Assembly (NCBI RefSeq): GCF_028898945.1
Contig: NZ_CP118607.1
Coordinates: 4,202,001 to 4,266,000 of the forward strand
Direction: 5' to 3'
DNA length: 64,000 nt
Origin: Pseudomonas sp. PSKL.D1
GTDB taxonomy: Bacteria; Pseudomonadota; Gammaproteobacteria; Pseudomonadales; Pseudomonadaceae
This document shows, piece by piece, positions 38,361-47,245 of this stretch (positions within the stretch are counted from its first letter, which is position 1; every line of letters begins with the position of its first letter). A program made the translations under genes and the position numbers. The notes under the pieces were generated by a model. The model was not told the origin of the DNA. It was given only the letters and a program-made list of their open reading frames with translations, and made no database searches.

Positions 38361-38960
38361 ATGTCAAAAAGCACACACGACACTGAGCCCATGAGCACGT
38401 TATCGCTGAGAATCGTCAACCCCGACCAATTGCAACATGGCAGCCGTGCACGGCACCGCTTCGATCAAAGGGGCGGCACCATCGGCAGCGACAAAGCCTG
38501 CTGGCGCCTCATTGATCACGACAGGCAAATTGCCCCCATCCATTGCGAGATCCGCTGGATAGAGGGCCGGTTCTGTGTCATCGACCACAGTAACCAGACC
38601 TACCTCAATGATGAACGTCAAAGCCTTGGCCCGAGAAATCCAAGGAGCCTGCGCAATGGTGACCGGTTGCAACTCGGCAGTTGTTGCGTACAGGTACGTT
38701 TCGAACAAGGCCCGCCTCCAGAGCTGGCATTGAGGGCACTTCTAAACGCGCAGCCCAACGCGCTCGATGCCCTGTTGGCCGAGCCTGCTGCCGGCACTTG
38801 GCAACCAGACGCCTCCGACGCGCAACCCATCGCCGATATCTGCAGCGTATTCACTTCGCAAACCGAGCGCGACCCTCTGAAAGCGCTGGACGCAGCAACC
38901 GCTGGAGAGGCTTCGCAACAAGATCCGCTGCAATGCCTGATTACAGGAAAGCAGCCATGA
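38361..38960 (+). CDS. FHA-domain protein, type VI secretion-associated (TagH/Fha-like, short)
   Basis: The 199-aa protein has one forkhead-associated domain at about 13-105 with GGTIGSD, PIHCEIRW, HSNQTYLND and LRNGDRLQLGSCCVQV. The rest is Ala/Gln-rich. Full-length T6SS FHA proteins carry a long C-terminal TagH domain, which is absent, so this is a short or truncated form. It stands upstream of a vgrG remnant and a VasX-like effector. ATG38361 has AAGGAGG nine nt upstream. Phosphothreonine binding is the family role. Confidence 0.75.
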   Translation: MSKSTHDTEPMSTLSLRIVNPDQLQHGSRARHRFDQRGGTIGSDKACWRLIDHDRQIAPIHCEIRWIEGRFCVIDHSNQTYLNDERQSLGPRNPRSLRNGDRLQLGSCCVQVRFEQGPPPELALRALLNAQPNALDALLAEPAAGTWQPDASDAQPIADICSVFTSQTERDPLKALDAATAGEASQQDPLQCLITGKQP

Positions 38961-39071
38961 GTCCCCTTACCTGATCAACGCCGAAGTTTCGCCCCCCCAA
39001 GATGCGTCCTCCAGCAATAGTTTGACGTCCGCATATTTATGCAGACTTTCGATGATGCACAAGGAACACCT

Positions 39072-39254
39072 ATGCCTAACCAGTCTGATTTGCGATATAG
39101 CCTTCAACCCTTGGTGGGCAAGGCTGACTTCGAAGTCGTGTCGTTCAAGCTCGAAGAAACCTTGAGCCAGCCCTTTGTACTGGACCTGGTGCTGATCAGT
39201 TACACACACGAGGTGGACTTCGGCCACCTGCCCCGAGCCGAGGAGCACGCATGA
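39072..39254 (+). pseudogene. vgrG remnant with internal deletion
   Basis: From ATG39072 (AAGGA upstream) the 60 codons read PNQSDLRYSLQPLVGKADFE through LVLISYTHEVDFGHL, the start of a VgrG spike protein. At about residue 54 the homology stops and the frame ends with PRAEEHA and a TGA overlapping the next ATG (39251). A complete VgrG is 600-1000 aa, so nearly all has been deleted, yet the ribosome site (AGGAG at 39241-39245) and start of the next gene are kept. The product can hardly be functional. Confidence 0.8.
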
Positions 39255-42200
39255 GCATCAGCCAACTGATCGCCACCACCGTGGCCGAAGTCGCCCTGCC
39301 CCTCGACCAGTGCAATGCCTGTGAACGCCAGGGCTTGCCGATTCTGCCGCTGCGCAAGGCCCTGGTACCGTTCGCCAACCCGGCCGACAACGCCCGCATC
39401 GACACCCGCCTGGGCCTGCGCACCCTGCGCATGGGCTACCTCTACGTGTTGCTCGACCAAAGCATCTGGCAGGCCTACGAAGTCACCGAACACGGCCACC
39501 TGCGCCGCTTCAACCCCTACCAACCGCCGCCCGGCCCGCCACCCGCCCTGCCCGAACGGTGCGTGAATCAGGACCATGACGTACCGTCCTGCTTCCTCAA
39601 CATCGACACCGCCACCTACGGCTCGGCCTGGGTCGCCTTCTCCAGCGATGCCTGGCCCGTCAGCGTGCTGGACGCCTACAAGAACGGCGCAGCCCCCGCT
39701 CACCGCTTCGAAGGGCTGGACCTGATTCAGGCCCGTAACAACCCTGAACTGCTGGGCATGGCCATGACCCCGGACAACCTGCAGGTTGACCGGCAGGTGT
39801 TCGAATACGCCCAGCAATTACCCGGCCCGTTCGACAGCGCGCACGGCTTCCACAGCCGGCTGCTGCGCAAGACCGCCTTGCGTGGTTTCGTGGTCAACGC
39901 CATGGCCGCGCACCAACTGGAGAACGGTGTGCTGGCCATCGTGCTCGACGACACCGTGGGCCTGGCACAGGAATACAACCATCAGCGCCTGCACGAGGTG
40001 GTCCAACGCCAGACCTGGCGCGAAGACCCCATGCGCGCCTACCAACTGCAAACGTCGCAGATCCTGCAGATCATCCGTGCAACCCACCGCGAGTGGGCGG
40101 CGCAGAAAATTATTCCCAGGCACGAGCCGCACACCGGCGATGGCCCACCCATGTTCAAAGGCGCGAGCGAAGAGTACCAACGCATGGTCGATGCCGCCCA
40201 GCAGGACAGCGACGACAGGCTGGAAGAGCGCTATGACGAACCCCGCCGCGCTGCCTTTCAGGCCGAGTACGAGCAGCAGGAGGCGGTATTCCAACAACGT
40301 ATCGATCAGCAGGCACGGGCCTATGTGGCCCTCTGCGAAAGCCCCGCCTTCAGGCTGATCGAACAATACGACTATGACGGTACGAACCGTGATTCAGGCA
40401 TCGCCTACAGCAAGACTATGGCCACCTGCCTGGCGGGGGGTGTCACTGAAGCACCGAGCGCGGAGCCCCGCCCGCCTGCACCGGGCACCACCGAAGCGCT
40501 CTGGCTGAAGTGGTTGCAGGATCCGGACAGCCCAGCCTACCGCGCCGTACTGATGCGCGATCGCCCCCTGCTGGAGGCGTTCCTGCCCAGCTTCTCCAGC
40601 ACCGAACCCGTCAACTGGAATGACAGCGAAAAACTGTACACGGCGGTGAGCAAAATCATCACCAGTGATGACGTCGGCGTGCAGTTTCGCAACCAGCTCA
40701 GGCAGGCAGTTGCCGAAACCCTGGGGGCACTCAACGGTGCCAGTCAACGCCTGCAAGCCCAACTTGCCCCCGGCATTCAACAGGCCGTACGGCGCCTGAA
40801 CAGTGCCACCCAGTTGCTCTACAACGGCGTGCACCTGGTAGAGCTGCAGGTGCAGATGAAAGTCAGCGAATACTACGCCCTGCAAAGCGCGTACCTACGC
40901 AAGATGCAGAACCAGGCCAGCCAGGCCATGGCCAAGGCCCGGGAACGGCTGATGCCCAGCCTGGATGACCTGAATGACGACCTGCTGCGTAGCGCGCGCA
41001 AGGTGACCCCGATCATTCAGACCGGGTTACTGAGCCTGGCCGTGCTCGATCCAAAGGTGGCGCACACCGTGATCAATGTCAGCCTCTGGGTCGAGGGCAA
41101 GGCCGTGGACCTGCATGAGCGGCTGACCAGGGAAGTGAAGCTCAACGTCAATCAGATGAGCCATGCGGCGCAATTGACTCTTGTCGATCTGAGTGTGGCT
41201 GCCGGTACATTGGAACCCGGCGCACGGCGGATGCTGGAGGGCATGAAGATCAGCGCTCAGCAGGCCTCACAATTGGTGCAGGAGAGTTTCACCGGGTTGC
41301 GCGGGGCGGCGGGGAGTTGGCAGTTCTTGCTGACGTTGGGAGGGATGTACCTGCTCAGTGACAGTCTTGGGAAGAACATGAAGAAGGCTGAGGAGGAGAT
41401 CGGTCAGAAATCGCTTGAGGCAGTGATGGCGCTCTTTGGTTCGAGCCTGGGGATATTGGGCGGCGGGGTAGAGGTGGCTGGATTAATTATAAGAAACACC
41501 AAACCGAGCCTTTTCACGCGAGGCGAAAAAATAGTTAGGCTAGGTGCTGTAATTAGCGCTGCAGTTGGCGCCATTGACGTAATTCAGTCACTGATCGCTG
41601 CCAATCGCACACGTGCATCAGGAGATAAAACAGCATCCGAGTATTACATCTACGCTGCGATTGCGTCTTTATCAAGCACAGTCGCCGCATTAGTTGCAGT
41701 ATCCGGAGCGGTAGTTCTAGGTTCATTGGGCTTTGCGATAGGCTTTGGGCTTGTGGCGTTCGGCTTTATCAAACTTGCTGAGCACAGCGAATCCAAACCG
41801 CTTGAGCGTTGGGCAATCCGTTGTCACTTTGGCAACGCCAATGAGACGCCTCGCATCCACTGGCCGTCGCCAGAATTTGCTGACATTGCAATTGCAGAAT
41901 TGAATGCGGCAACGCTCGGTGTTTCAGGAGTTCTTGGTTTTCACGCCACCAGGCTGGATGCAAAGTCTATGATAGGCGGCATTGCCACCCAGGAGACGAC
42001 ACAATGGTTGGAATTTAGGTTCATACTTCCAAGCTTTAGTGAAGCGACCTCCAGCTACCACTGGACGTTAGTCGTTCACCGGCAGGGCGACGGAGAATTA
42101 CCAGATCCCATCGGAGGCGAAATTGTCATAGATGAACGTATGCGCCCCCCGCCTACTGCAACGAGAACGTACAGCTCGACAGCGTTTACAACATCCCGCC

Positions 42201-42433
42201 CATCTCACCACAGTGATTACAGACCAGAAAGCCTGACTATCAACGTCGCCAACCAAACGGACAAAACTAGCAAAGAAAAAATAATCCACAAGGTTTTCAC
42301 CGGAAAAATCGAGCTCGTACCGGACCCAGGAAAGCACAACATTTTAGCTGCTTCGCTGTACGTTTCATACTGGCCAAATCGAGACTTACCAGAATCTCAT
42401 GCCGAGCTCGTTATTCAGGAATACAACAAATGA
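39251..42433 (+). CDS. VasX-like type VI effector with C-terminal pore-forming-type region
   Basis: This 1060-aa protein is interpreted as a T6SS effector. The N-terminal 300 residues resemble the VasX N-terminal region (CNACERQGLPILPLRKALVP at 18-37, LGLRTLRMGYLYVLLDQ). Residues 300-680 are helical and amphipathic. Residues about 685-850 hold four hydrophobic segments (GSWQFLLTLGGMYLL, LGILGGGVEVAGLII, LGAVISAAVGAIDVI, SGAVVLGSLGFAIGFGLVAF), as in colicin-like pore formers. The start overlaps the vgrG stop and has AGGAG. Base use changes near 41470: GC-rich before, AT-rich after, the sign of a swapped toxin end. Its immunity gene starts before its stop. Confidence 0.82.
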   Translation: MSISQLIATTVAEVALPLDQCNACERQGLPILPLRKALVPFANPADNARIDTRLGLRTLRMGYLYVLLDQSIWQAYEVTEHGHLRRFNPYQPPPGPPPALPERCVNQDHDVPSCFLNIDTATYGSAWVAFSSDAWPVSVLDAYKNGAAPAHRFEGLDLIQARNNPELLGMAMTPDNLQVDRQVFEYAQQLPGPFDSAHGFHSRLLRKTALRGFVVNAMAAHQLENGVLAIVLDDTVGLAQEYNHQRLHEVVQRQTWREDPMRAYQLQTSQILQIIRATHREWAAQKIIPRHEPHTGDGPPMFKGASEEYQRMVDAAQQDSDDRLEERYDEPRRAAFQAEYEQQEAVFQQRIDQQARAYVALCESPAFRLIEQYDYDGTNRDSGIAYSKTMATCLAGGVTEAPSAEPRPPAPGTTEALWLKWLQDPDSPAYRAVLMRDRPLLEAFLPSFSSTEPVNWNDSEKLYTAVSKIITSDDVGVQFRNQLRQAVAETLGALNGASQRLQAQLAPGIQQAVRRLNSATQLLYNGVHLVELQVQMKVSEYYALQSAYLRKMQNQASQAMAKARERLMPSLDDLNDDLLRSARKVTPIIQTGLLSLAVLDPKVAHTVINVSLWVEGKAVDLHERLTREVKLNVNQMSHAAQLTLVDLSVAAGTLEPGARRMLEGMKISAQQASQLVQESFTGLRGAAGSWQFLLTLGGMYLLSDSLGKNMKKAEEEIGQKSLEAVMALFGSSLGILGGGVEVAGLIIRNTKPSLFTRGEKIVRLGAVISAAVGAIDVIQSLIAANRTRASGDKTASEYYIYAAIASLSSTVAALVAVSGAVVLGSLGFAIGFGLVAFGFIKLAEHSESKPLERWAIRCHFGNANETPRIHWPSPEFADIAIAELNAATLGVSGVLGFHATRLDAKSMIGGIATQETTQWLEFRFILPSFSEATSSYHWTLVVHRQGDGELPDPIGGEIVIDERMRPPPTATRTYSSTAFTTSRPSHHSDYRPESLTINVANQTDKTSKEKIIHKVFTGKIELVPDPGKHNILAASLYVSYWPNRDLPESHAELVIQEYNK

Positions 42434-43212
42434 CATCCCAACAGAAAGAGATCGGCTGGAAACATGACTTACCAAAGCTTGATAAAGCTTCCGAGCCCAG
42501 CAAATATATCAACCAAGCTTATCCACCACCCGACCATATCGACACAGTCTACATTGAATTTCCTCGCTCAACACTCAAGATAAGAGGACTTGCAATCATT
42601 GGATTTGGCATTGCATTATTACTTCTTTCTGCCAACCTAATACGCACGCTCACCGATGACTGGTTCTGGCGCGACTTAGAGCGCGCCTTTTTCATTACAG
42701 CCTTCTCCTTATTAGCCTATTTCTTGATCACCCCATACATTCGCATCGATATCGAACTACCCCGCAACGAACCGATACGATTCAACAGAGCCCGCAAGAA
42801 AGTCTATTTTTACCAATATCGATATGATCGCCTCAACCCATTAGGTCGCAAAAACTGGGGTATAAAGCCTGTAGCCTATAACTGGGACAACATCACTGCC
42901 GAAGTCTACCGCTTGGGCTATGGAGGAGACCGACATGAATCGATACGGCTGTCGATTCACGACCCCATAACGGACAAAATAATCGACCGCGTCTATTTCT
43001 CCGGCAACATAGAAGAAGGTAAAAAATGCTGGGAAGTCGTCCAGCTTTTCATGCAAAAAGGCCCCGAAGCTCTTCCAGAATTCATCTACGCCGCCAACGA
43101 CTGGAGCAAGGAACCCTCCAACCCCTTCGAACGCATTGCTCCAAAAGTCCAATGGCCCATCGAAATGGACCTCGAATCCCGCACCGCCCCCTCCCCCGGA
43201 GAACACCCATGA
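42430..43212 (+). CDS. Putative immunity protein for the VasX-like effector
   Basis: The 260-aa AT-rich gene overlaps the effector stop by 4 bp, as toxin-immunity pairs do. The protein has two membrane helices (RGLAIIGFGIALLLLSANLI and AFFITAFSLLAYFLITPYI) and a cytoplasmic domain with EPIRFNRARKKVYFYQYRYD, which resembles DUF6708 proteins found beside T6SS effectors; that name is from memory. A membrane immunity protein fits a pore-forming toxin. It ends by overlapping the PAAR start by 4 bp. Confidence 0.75.
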   Translation: MTSQQKEIGWKHDLPKLDKASEPSKYINQAYPPPDHIDTVYIEFPRSTLKIRGLAIIGFGIALLLLSANLIRTLTDDWFWRDLERAFFITAFSLLAYFLITPYIRIDIELPRNEPIRFNRARKKVYFYQYRYDRLNPLGRKNWGIKPVAYNWDNITAEVYRLGYGGDRHESIRLSIHDPITDKIIDRVYFSGNIEEGKKCWEVVQLFMQKGPEALPEFIYAANDWSKEPSNPFERIAPKVQWPIEMDLESRTAPSPGEHP

Positions 43213-43494
43213 GACCCGTCATCCTCGTAGGCCACACCCACGATTGCCCGATCCATGGTCAAAACTTCGTAGAAACCGGCAGCCCCCATTACACATTCAA
43301 TGGCAAAGCCGTCGCCAGAGTCGGCGACCGCACCCGTTGCGATGCAGTCATTATCAGTGGATCCCCGGCGTTTCACATTAAGGGGGAAAGCTGTCGCCAG
43401 GCAAGGCGACCACACTGACCACGGTGGCACATTGAGCGAAGGGGAAGAGAGTTGGCTGCTGGAATGCCCCTGGCTAACCACAAGGATTTTTTAG
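43209..43494 (+). pseudogene. PAAR-repeat protein gene, frameshifted in a G run
   Basis: The frame from ATG43209 reads RPVILVGHTHDCPIHGQNF through AVARVGDRTRC ... SPAFHIKG and then turns into ESCRQARRPH and stops at 43418. If one G of the GGGGG at 43382-43386 is removed, it continues GKAVARQGDHTDHGGTLSEG and ends at 43494, as a normal PAAR tip protein of about 85-95 aa should. The gene is thus broken by a single-base insertion, unless this is a sequencing error or phase variation. PAAR proteins cap VgrG in T6SS. Confidence 0.85.
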
Positions 43495-43805
43495 TGGCCA
43501 GTTCCGATGCTCCACTCAATACCCGTTACGACGTAACCGAGCACAATGCCCATGGGTTGCCGGAAAACGGTGAAAAGATCTTCAAACTGCTAACGCGCCT
43601 CGAGCAGGAGCCAAAGCGGTTTCAGGATTCGTTGGAGTTCATCTACATCTGCCTATGCATGGGGCTGAGGGGCAAATATGCACTGAAAGCCAAAGGTGAC
43701 GAACATCTGCAAGCAATGACTGAGGAACTGAGCGTCATCATCAGCGAACTACGCGGCCCTCCCCCCCGACCTGTTCCCCGACACGCTGCACAGTGTAATG
43801 TCTGA
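43464..43805 (+). pseudogene. Fragment of tssL/dotU (T6SS membrane component)
   Basis: Starting near ATG43464 the frame reads NTRYDVTEHNAHGLPENGE ... LLTRLEQEPKRFQDSLEFIY and CMGLRGKYALKAKGDEHLQ, with IISELRGPPPRPVP. This resembles the cytoplasmic part of DotU/TssL (the P...ELLELMYLCLALGFRGRYR region). Full TssL has about 220-450 aa and a C-terminal helix; here only about 110 codons remain and no membrane helix. It overlaps the PAAR end. It is a leftover, probably not expressed. Confidence 0.65.
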
Positions 43806-43897
43806 CAAACCCCACTCACGCCGCATCTGGCCATGGTGGAGTCCACTAATGGTTGCAGCAGGGTTCATCAACTTAAATGCATTTCCGATGGACGAAA

Positions 43898-43929
43898 AAA
43901 AACGCCACCTCGTTAGAGATGGCGTTTTT
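43898..43929 (-). terminator. Terminator of the tRNA-Gly/Glu operon
   Basis: AAAAACGCCA (43898-43907) and TGGCGTTTTT (43920-43929) pair; transcribed on minus it ends in a T-run just 6 nt after the last tRNA. Confidence 0.9.
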
Positions 43930-43934
43930 CGATT

Positions 43935-44010
<76 letters not shown>

Positions 44011-44096
44011 AATTTGAAGCTTTACCGCTAATCGGCGTGAAGCGCCTTTACGACCTTCACCACCACTGCACCGTGCGAACGCCACAGTATTTAAAC

Positions 44097-44172
<76 letters not shown>

Positions 44173-44175
44173 AAA

Positions 44176-44251
44176 TGGCGTCCCCTAGGGGACTCGAACC
44201 CCTGTTACCGCCGTGAAAGGGCGGTGTCCTAGGCCACTAGACGAAGGGGAC
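44176..44251 (-). tRNA. tRNA-Glu (TTC), copy 1
   Basis: A 76-nt cloverleaf starting GTCCCCTTCGTCTAGTGG, anticodon loop CTTTCAC with TTC, ending GGGGACGCCA. It is 3 nt from tRNA-Gly copy 2. Confidence 0.97.
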
Positions 44252-44343
44252 ACACAACACTTTTCAGTGCACCAGCACATGAACCTCACGATTCAGACTG
44301 GATTTTCTTTTCCTGCCCCGCCGTTAAGCGCTGCCGGAGAAAC

Positions 44344-44419
<76 letters not shown>

Positions 44420-44421
44420 AT

Positions 44422-44497
44422 TGGCGTCCCCTAGGGGACTCGAACCCCTGTTACCGCCGTGAAAGGGCGGTGTCCTAGGCCACTAGACGAAGGGGAC
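44422..44497 (-). tRNA. tRNA-Glu (TTC), copy 2
   Basis: Second identical tRNA-Glu, 2 nt from tRNA-Gly copy 3. The Glu-Gly pair is therefore duplicated as a unit, with one more Gly at the end. It is the promoter-proximal gene of the operon. Confidence 0.97.
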
Positions 44498-44571
44498 ACG
44501 CTACAAGCATTACTGCCTGCTTTCACTCCCTGCCGCGTTTCGCTGTGTGCTTTACGCTGCAAGTGGCGCGC

Positions 44572-44600
44572 ATTCTATGGATGGTTAGGGGAGGCGTCAA
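44572..44600 (-). promoter_or_regulatory. Promoter of the tRNA operon
   Basis: On the minus strand TTGACG (44595-44600) and TAGAAT (44572-44577) stand 17 bp apart, followed by a GCGCGCC discriminator typical of stringently controlled stable-RNA promoters. It lies about 75 bp before the first tRNA. The remaining part of the 44498-44818 gap holds nothing I can identify. Confidence 0.85.
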
Positions 44601-44818
44601 CCCCTTTGTAGAAATTTATTTAAATCAATGACTTCGGCCCGTCTGCTTACCTTGCGAAAGCAGCGCCCAAGGTTTGGCGTTGCTTTTCTGACACACCCAA
44701 CGCAAAGTGCCATCACTGGAGAAAATCCCCGCCGCGCCGACACAGTGCAACAAGGCGGGCCGGCGAGCCCTCTCCTACTACACTCTTCTATGTAAACCAT
44801 TCTGATGAGGCGTTAACG

Positions 44819-45586
44819 GTGACACCACTTCTGATCACACTGCTCATCGTGGCGGGTATCGCGTTGCTGATCGTGATCGGCTACCTCAACAACGTGGTCG
44901 AGAACGGCAAGCTGGAACGCGCTCGGCTAAAGATAGAGCTGGCCGACCGCGTGCGCCGCTGTGGCGAAATCACCGAAACCTTCCCCGGGCAGTTCATGAC
45001 CCCGGCGCTCAAGCTGCTGCTGGCGCGCCTGGAGCTGAACCTCAACCAGCGCCAGCTGGCGCTGGACAAGAACAATGCCGACCTTAAGGCGCGCATCGCC
45101 GAGCTGGAAGGCCAGATCGCCCAGGGCGACAAGATCCCGGTGAACAACCCGCCATCCCCCATACAGACCGAGGCCAAAGCCAAGGATGTGCGCTTCCTGC
45201 TGGAGGCGCTGCACGCACAGATCGTCAAAGGCACCCAGGAGAATGTCCTGCAAACGGCCGAAGGCAAGCACTGGGTGAAGGAAATCCGCCATATCCTGGT
45301 GCTGCTGCATATCGAGTTCTTCAACAACCTTGGCCAACAGGCCCTGCAACAGGAGCAGCCCGGCCAGGCGCGGCTGGCGTTCGAGCGCGGCGTGCAGTAT
45401 CTGCGCAAACAGCCAGAGCCAAAAGTGTATGAAGAGCAGCTGACCTACCTGGAAAAACTGCTGGCGCGGGCGAATGCCCAAGTGCTGGACCAGATGGAAC
45501 CGGCCGAGAATGAAGAGAACGAACTGACCCAAGGCCTCAAAACCGATGAGGACGAGACCTGGAAGAAACGCGTGATTTACGATTGA
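44819..45586 (+). CDS. Membrane-anchored coiled-coil protein, unknown function
   Basis: The 255-aa protein starts with a membrane helix (LLITLLIVAGIALLIVIGYL), then a coiled coil (about 30-105, LARLELNLNQRQLALDKNNADLK part) and a helical domain with ARLAFERGVQYLRKQPEPKVY that looks like a TPR hairpin. The tail is acidic. I do not recognise a named family. The start is GTG44819. It stands alone between the tRNAs and msrC; the pseudomonad position corresponds to the PA2822-PA2823 area. Confidence 0.8.
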   Translation: MTPLLITLLIVAGIALLIVIGYLNNVVENGKLERARLKIELADRVRRCGEITETFPGQFMTPALKLLLARLELNLNQRQLALDKNNADLKARIAELEGQIAQGDKIPVNNPPSPIQTEAKAKDVRFLLEALHAQIVKGTQENVLQTAEGKHWVKEIRHILVLLHIEFFNNLGQQALQQEQPGQARLAFERGVQYLRKQPEPKVYEEQLTYLEKLLARANAQVLDQMEPAENEENELTQGLKTDEDETWKKRVIYD

Positions 45587-45595
45587 CTCAGACCG

Positions 45596-45652
45596 GCCTC
45601 ATCGCGGATGAATCCGCTCGTGCGTGAGCGAACCCATCCGCGATGACAGCAA
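45596..45652. repeat. Degenerate REP inverted repeat
   Basis: GGCCTCATCGCGGATGAATCC and a partner with CCATCCGCGATGA form an imperfect hairpin between two convergent genes (the first arm starts at 45596). Confidence 0.6.
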
Positions 45653-46135
45653 TCAGCAGTCAGTCAATTCCAGAAACACCGCCGCCAACCGCTCCAGCCC
45701 CACCTGATCCGCCTCGCTGAAGCGCGCCAGCTTCGGGCTGTCCAGGTCGAGCACGCCAATCAGCCTGCCCTCCTTCACCAGCGGGATCACCAGCTCACTG
45801 TTGGACGCGCTGTCACAGGCAATGTGCCCCGGGAACGCATGCACATCCTCAACCCGCTGGGTTTGTCGGGTAGCCGCCGCCGCGCCGCACACGCCCCTGC
45901 TGAAGGGGATGCGCACACACGCCACCTGGCCCTGGAACGGGCCCAGCACCAGCTCTTCGTTGCGGTTGAGGTAGAATCCCGCCCAGTTCAGGTCGTCCAC
46001 CTGGTTGTACAAAAACGCCGAAAACTGCGCGGCATTGGCGATGAAGTCACGCTCGTCGGCAAACAGCGCCTGTACTTGCGCGGCCAGCAGGTCATAGCCG
46101 TCGAGGCCGGCGCCACTGGCATTAAGGTCGATCAT
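45653..46135 (-). CDS. msrC: Free methionine-(R)-sulfoxide reductase (GAF domain)
   Basis: The 160-aa GAF protein reduces free Met-R-O. The active-site cysteines are visible in SRGVCGAAA and GHIACDSASNSE, matching fRMsr (E. coli YebR), with WAGFYL for substrate binding. It touches the ATPase gene upstream (46136). It fits the redox-repair theme with msrB and gpx further along. Confidence 0.93.
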   Translation of the reverse strand: MIDLNASGAGLDGYDLLAAQVQALFADERDFIANAAQFSAFLYNQVDDLNWAGFYLNRNEELVLGPFQGQVACVRIPFSRGVCGAAAATRQTQRVEDVHAFPGHIACDSASNSELVIPLVKEGRLIGVLDLDSPKLARFSEADQVGLERLAAVFLELTDC

Positions 46136-47023
46136 TTATTTCTGCTCCAGCAATTGCAGCCCGACCCAGTAGCGGGCGAACTGATAGGCACAACGGCCAT
46201 TACGGTTACCGCGGCCGGTGGCCCAGCGCACGGCAAGGATGTCGAGCTGTTCGTCACGTTGCCAGTTCAGGCCGGCAGGCCGGGCAAGCTGGCTGATCCA
46301 GTGCTCGACCACGTTCAGATAATGCTCTTGGTTGAAGGGGTAGAACGACAGCCACAGGCCAAAACGGTCAGACAAGGCAATTTTGTCTTCCACCGCTTCG
46401 TTGGGGTGCAGTTCGCCGTCGACCATCTTCCAGTTTTCATTGTCGCTCTGTTTTTCCGGCACCAGGTGGCGGCGGTTGGAGGTGGCATACAGCAACACGT
46501 TATCCGGCGCCTGCTCCAGCGAGCCGTCAAGCACGCTCTTCAGCACCCGGTAGTCGCCCTCCCCGGCTTCGAACGACAGATCATCACAGAACAGGATGAA
46601 GCGCTGGGGCAGCTTCTGCAGCTGCTCCACGACGCGCGGCAGGTCGGCCAGGTGGTCGCGCTCGATTTCAATCAGGCGCAGGCCGGCGGCGGCGTGTTCG
46701 GCCAGCAAGGCACGCACCAGCGACGATTTGCCGGTGCCGCGCGAGCCCCACAGCAACGCATGGTTGGCCGGCAGCCCATTGATGAACTGGTGGGTGTTGC
46801 GGCCCAGCTGATCGCGCTGCTGATCCACGCCTATCAGGTCGGACAGGCGAATGTCCAGGCTGACCTCCAGCGGCATCAGGTAACCGCTGCGGCCATCGCG
46901 CTGCCAGCGGGCGGCCAGGGTGGTGGCCCAATCGATCTGCGGACGGGGCGCCGGCAACAGGGGTTCGAGACGCGCCAGCACGGATTCGGCGCGTTCCAGG
47001 AAAGCATTCAAGCGAGCGTCCAT
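46136..47023 (-). CDS. DUF815 family P-loop ATPase
   Basis: The 295-aa protein is an AAA-like ATPase of DUF815, with Walker A WGSRGTGKSS, Walker B RFILFCDDLSF and a sensor-type LYATSNRRHL. The tail has WATGRGNRNGRCAYQFARYW. Function is unknown in bacteria. It is the upstream partner of msrC with no gap, so they are likely co-transcribed. Confidence 0.9.
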   Translation of the reverse strand: MDARLNAFLERAESVLARLEPLLPAPRPQIDWATTLAARWQRDGRSGYLMPLEVSLDIRLSDLIGVDQQRDQLGRNTHQFINGLPANHALLWGSRGTGKSSLVRALLAEHAAAGLRLIEIERDHLADLPRVVEQLQKLPQRFILFCDDLSFEAGEGDYRVLKSVLDGSLEQAPDNVLLYATSNRRHLVPEKQSDNENWKMVDGELHPNEAVEDKIALSDRFGLWLSFYPFNQEHYLNVVEHWISQLARPAGLNWQRDEQLDILAVRWATGRGNRNGRCAYQFARYWVGLQLLEQK

Positions 47024-47055
47024 GACGACTCCTACACATCAGATTCCAGGTGGCT

Positions 47056-47140
47056 GTGCCGGCCTCTTCGCGGCTAAAGCCGCTCCTACAGGGACTGCGC
47101 AATCCTGTAGGAGCGGCTTTAGCCGCGAAGAGGCCGGCAC
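47056..47140. repeat. REP inverted repeat, perfect 36-bp arms
   Basis: Arms 47056-47091 and 47105-47140 are exact reverse complements (GTGCCGGCCTCTTCGCGG start). It lies between divergent genes, the DUF815 gene and sagS. Confidence 0.95.
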
Positions 47141-47245
47141 TGGCAATTGAGCATTCAAGGCTGAATGTTTGACAGACCCGCCAGCAGCCGAGATTGATCG
47201 GCTATGCTTGCGCAGCGCAAGGAACATGAAACCGGCTTGGGACTC

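Noticed and set aside
44790..44799. ATGTAAACCA, identical to one block of the island repeat
   Set aside because: The partner block TAYATTC is not found 12 nt upstream, and the place is next to a core gene; chance match.
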